This document shows, piece after piece, positions 62,344 through 64,000 of a DNA stretch of 64,000 nucleotides. The DNA comes from Caballeronia pedi. Lineage in GTDB: Bacteria; Pseudomonadota; Gammaproteobacteria; Burkholderiales; Burkholderiaceae. The stretch is from positions 55,345 to 119,344 of the forward strand of contig NZ_FCOE02000024.1 of NCBI RefSeq assembly GCF_001544915.2, read 5' to 3'. The notes beneath the pieces were generated by a model. The model saw only the letters and a list, made by a program, of their open reading frames with translations, did not search any database and was not told where the DNA came from. How positions within the stretch are numbered: position 1 is the first letter of the stretch; every line of letters begins with the position of its first letter. The translations under genes were made by a program, and so were the position numbers.

Positions 62344-63753
62344 ATGAAGCATCAGGCAACCATCGCGGCCGCCGACGGCGGACTCGCGCGCAACACCGAC
62401 GGCAACGTCAACAAGAGCCGTGACGAGGTCACGACGCGCGATCTGTATCGTGCCGCATGGGCCGCATCGCTCGGCAGCGCGCTCGAATACTACGACTTCG
62501 CGCTCTATAACCTTGCGTCGGCGCTGATCTTCGGGCCGCTGTTCTTCCCGTCGAGCGATCCGGCCATCGGTCTGATCGCGAGCTTCGGCGCGTACTTCCT
62601 CGGCTTCGCGATCCGGCCAGTGGGCGGCATCGTGTTCGGCACGCTCGGCGACCGTTACGGCCGCAAGTTCGTGCTGATGGCGACGATCCTGCTGATGGGC
62701 GTCGCCAGTACGCTTATCGGCCTGTTGCCGACGTACGCGAGCGCGGGCATCTGGGCGCCGGTGCTGCTCGTCGGCTGCCGCCTGCTGCAAGGTCTCGGCG
62801 CAGGCGCCGAACAGGCAGGCGCCGCCGTCCTGATGGCCGAGTACGCACCCGCGAAGCGCCGCGGCTACTTCGCCGCGCTGCCCTTCATGGGCGTGCTGCT
62901 CGGCACGGTGATGGCCGCCGCGATCTACTTCGCGCTGGTGCGCGTCGAGGATATCTCGCAAAGCTGGCTGTGGCGCGTGCCGTTCCTGTTGAGCGTGCTG
63001 ATCATCGCGGTGGCGATCTGGATCCGGCTGAAGCTGAAGGAATCGCCGTCGTTCACGAAGCTCGAAGCGCGGCAGCAGGTCAACGACAGCCCGCTCAAGC
63101 ATCTCATCAGGCATTCGAAGCCGACGCTGCTCAAGGTCATCGGCATGCGCATGGCGGAGAACGGCGGCTCGTCGATCTATCAGTCGCTCGCGATCAGCTA
63201 CATGGCGACCGCGACCGGCCTCAAGGGACCGATCGGGCCGATCGCGCTGCTGCTCGCGGGCGTGTCGGGCGCGGTGATCATTCCGCTCACCGGCAAGCTC
63301 AGCGATCGCTTCGGACGCGTACCCGTCTATCGTGCCTTCGCGCTGTATCAGCTGCTGCTGGCCTATCCGACATGGTGGGTGCTGAGCCAGGGCAACGCAG
63401 CGGCGAGCATCGCGATGCTGTGCGTCGCGCTCGCGGGCGTCTGGGGCATGTTCGCCACGCAAGGCGCGCTGCTGCCCGAGCTGTTCGGCGCACAGCATCG
63501 CTATGCGGGCGTCGCGGTGGGGCGCGAGGTGTCCGCCGTGATCGCGGGCGGCGTTGCGCCGCTGATCGGCGCGTCGATCATCGCCTGGGCGACCGCGCAC
63601 TGGGGCGGCAGCGAAGGCCGCATTCTCGCGTGGATTCCGCTTGCCAGCTATGTCGCCATTTTGAGCCTGATCGGCGTGGTGACGACGTACTACACGCCCG
63701 AGACGCGCGGACGCGACCTCGACGATTTGCGCGACGCTTCGGATGTGGGTTAG
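62344..63753 (+). CDS. MHS-family MFS transporter (ShiA-like)
   Basis: 469 residues, 12 helices. Family marks: SLGSALEYYDFALYNLASAL in the first helix, GDRYGRKFVL after the second, and LLQGLGAGAEQAGA. The family imports shikimate, dicarboxylates, proline/betaine and alpha-ketoglutarate with protons. With the shikimate-dehydrogenase-like gene 85 bases upstream, shikimate or quinate is a natural proposal. Confidence 0.88.
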   Translation: MKHQATIAAADGGLARNTDGNVNKSRDEVTTRDLYRAAWAASLGSALEYYDFALYNLASALIFGPLFFPSSDPAIGLIASFGAYFLGFAIRPVGGIVFGTLGDRYGRKFVLMATILLMGVASTLIGLLPTYASAGIWAPVLLVGCRLLQGLGAGAEQAGAAVLMAEYAPAKRRGYFAALPFMGVLLGTVMAAAIYFALVRVEDISQSWLWRVPFLLSVLIIAVAIWIRLKLKESPSFTKLEARQQVNDSPLKHLIRHSKPTLLKVIGMRMAENGGSSIYQSLAISYMATATGLKGPIGPIALLLAGVSGAVIIPLTGKLSDRFGRVPVYRAFALYQLLLAYPTWWVLSQGNAAASIAMLCVALAGVWGMFATQGALLPELFGAQHRYAGVAVGREVSAVIAGGVAPLIGASIIAWATAHWGGSEGRILAWIPLASYVAILSLIGVVTTYYTPETRGRDLDDLRDASDVG

Positions 63754-63799
63754 AGCGTGTTTTTTCTTTTTCTAGCGAAATTTCTTGGCGAAAGCGCGT

Positions 63800-63838
63800 G
63801 ACACGATCATGGCTTTCGCCGGATCCCGTGATCGTGTC
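63800..63838. repeat. Perfect 10-bp inverted repeat after the MHS gene
   Basis: GACACGATCA (63800-63809) pairs with TGATCGTGTC (63829-63838); three further inner pairs (one a wobble) leave a 13-base loop. It could end the upstream operon, but no T-run follows. Confidence 0.6.
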
Positions 63839-63849
63839 GGTCTATTAGT

Positions 63850-63888
63850 GTTGCCCCTGTGCGGGGCGGCACCTACTTTCTTTGCTGC
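63850..63888. repeat. Hairpin and sequence resembling a dispersed Burkholderia-type repeat
   Basis: GCCCC and GGGGC pair around TGTGC, followed by GGCACCTACTTTCTTTGCT. I recall near-identical text downstream of genes in several Burkholderiaceae genomes. Only one copy is in the window, so repetition cannot be shown here. Confidence 0.4.
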
Positions 63889-63900
63889 TGTGTATGGACT

Positions 63901-63940
63901 CGGGACATGGGTAACACCCGTAACGGGACATGGGTAACAC
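63901..63940. repeat. Two 17-bp direct repeats, possible end of an insertion element
   Basis: CGGGACATGGGTAACAC occurs at 63901-63917 and 63924-63940 with 6 bases between. Motifs of this type border insertion sequences in this group. An element would continue past the right edge. No transposase can be seen in the last 60 bases. Confidence 0.4.
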
Positions 63941-64000
63941 ATTCATCCGGTCATGCCGTCAGGTTTATGTTGATGGTATCGAAGTGATGATGAGCGATGT

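Noticed and set aside
1..64000. CRISPR array or rRNA operon
   Set aside because: No regularly spaced repeats of CRISPR length and no rRNA-like conserved segments were seen.

Overview
The window is high-GC proteobacterial DNA with tightly packed genes. LysR regulators sit beside catabolic operons, start and stop codons often overlap (ATGA), and the protein families (Bcr/CflA and ACS transporters, SfnB, NtaA-type monooxygenases, FkbO/Hyg5-type chorismatase, receiver-thioredoxin-reductase fusion) are all common in Burkholderiaceae. I infer a Burkholderia-sensu-lato relative (Caballeronia or Paraburkholderia). The absence of core information-processing genes, apart from one tRNA, fits a secondary chromosome or an accessory part of the main one. 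Eight LysR genes occur in 64 kb.

Layout. 1-5.1 kb: the start of a peptide-type ABC binding protein, a TMADH-like flavin oxidoreductase, a divergent LysR gene, an MscS-type channel and tRNA-Leu(GAG). 5-10.7 kb: a LysR gene whose frame ends inside the tRNA, a type II NADH dehydrogenase, an AT-richer glycosyltransferase 25 gene, a small secreted protein with a structured leader, and a stand-alone NuoM. 10.7-15.3 kb: two paralogous cyclic-nucleotide-domain histidine kinases flank a receiver/glutaredoxin-like/thioredoxin-reductase-like fusion that has lost both redox-active cysteine pairs. 15.5-19.3 kb: a dicarboxylate/amino-acid symporter coupled to a periplasmic binding protein, then a Cache-GGDEF diguanylate cyclase. 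19.4-21.4 kb: a cytochrome P460-like protein, a Tat-exported hydrolase and a small unknown protein. 21.4-26.9 kb: a beta-oxidation operon (two acyl-CoA dehydrogenases, FadB-like protein) with a divergent LysR gene and an array of TTGACA repeats. 26.9-30.7 kb: a ccdAB toxin-antitoxin module, an EamA exporter, a LysR gene, and a chorismatase coupled to a ribbon-helix-helix protein.

30.9-39.9 kb is an organosulfur region. A rightward five-gene operon (degenerate SDR, four-domain rhodanese, two LLM flavin monooxygenases, SfnB) converges on a leftward SsuABC-type ABC transporter. 40-45.5 kb holds a Bcr/CflA exporter, DUF2278, Nudix and BON proteins and a LysR-SDR pair. At 45.6 kb a doubly nested inverted repeat precedes another LysR gene.

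46.6-57.4 kb: a leftward seven-gene unit (TtuC-like tartrate dehydrogenase, aldehyde dehydrogenase, DUF2520 protein, FMN alpha-hydroxyacid oxidase, Rieske oxygenase, rubredoxin, rubredoxin reductase) ends at a strong intrinsic terminator. Next to it are a LysR gene, an ACS-family transporter and a hydroxyisobutyrate/tartronate-semialdehyde reductase-type enzyme, the set expected of a ttu-like system. 57.4-63.8 kb: a LysR gene divergent from an SDR, a secreted beta-propeller, a D-2-hydroxyacid dehydrogenase, a shikimate-dehydrogenase-like enzyme and an MHS transporter, possibly for a cyclic polyol acid such as quinate or shikimate. The right end holds inverted and direct repeats that look like a repeat or insertion hot spot.

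The best candidates for undescribed biology are the kinase/flavoprotein/kinase module (10.7-15.3 kb) and the Rieske-rubredoxin-rubredoxin reductase chain (46.7-49.2 kb).
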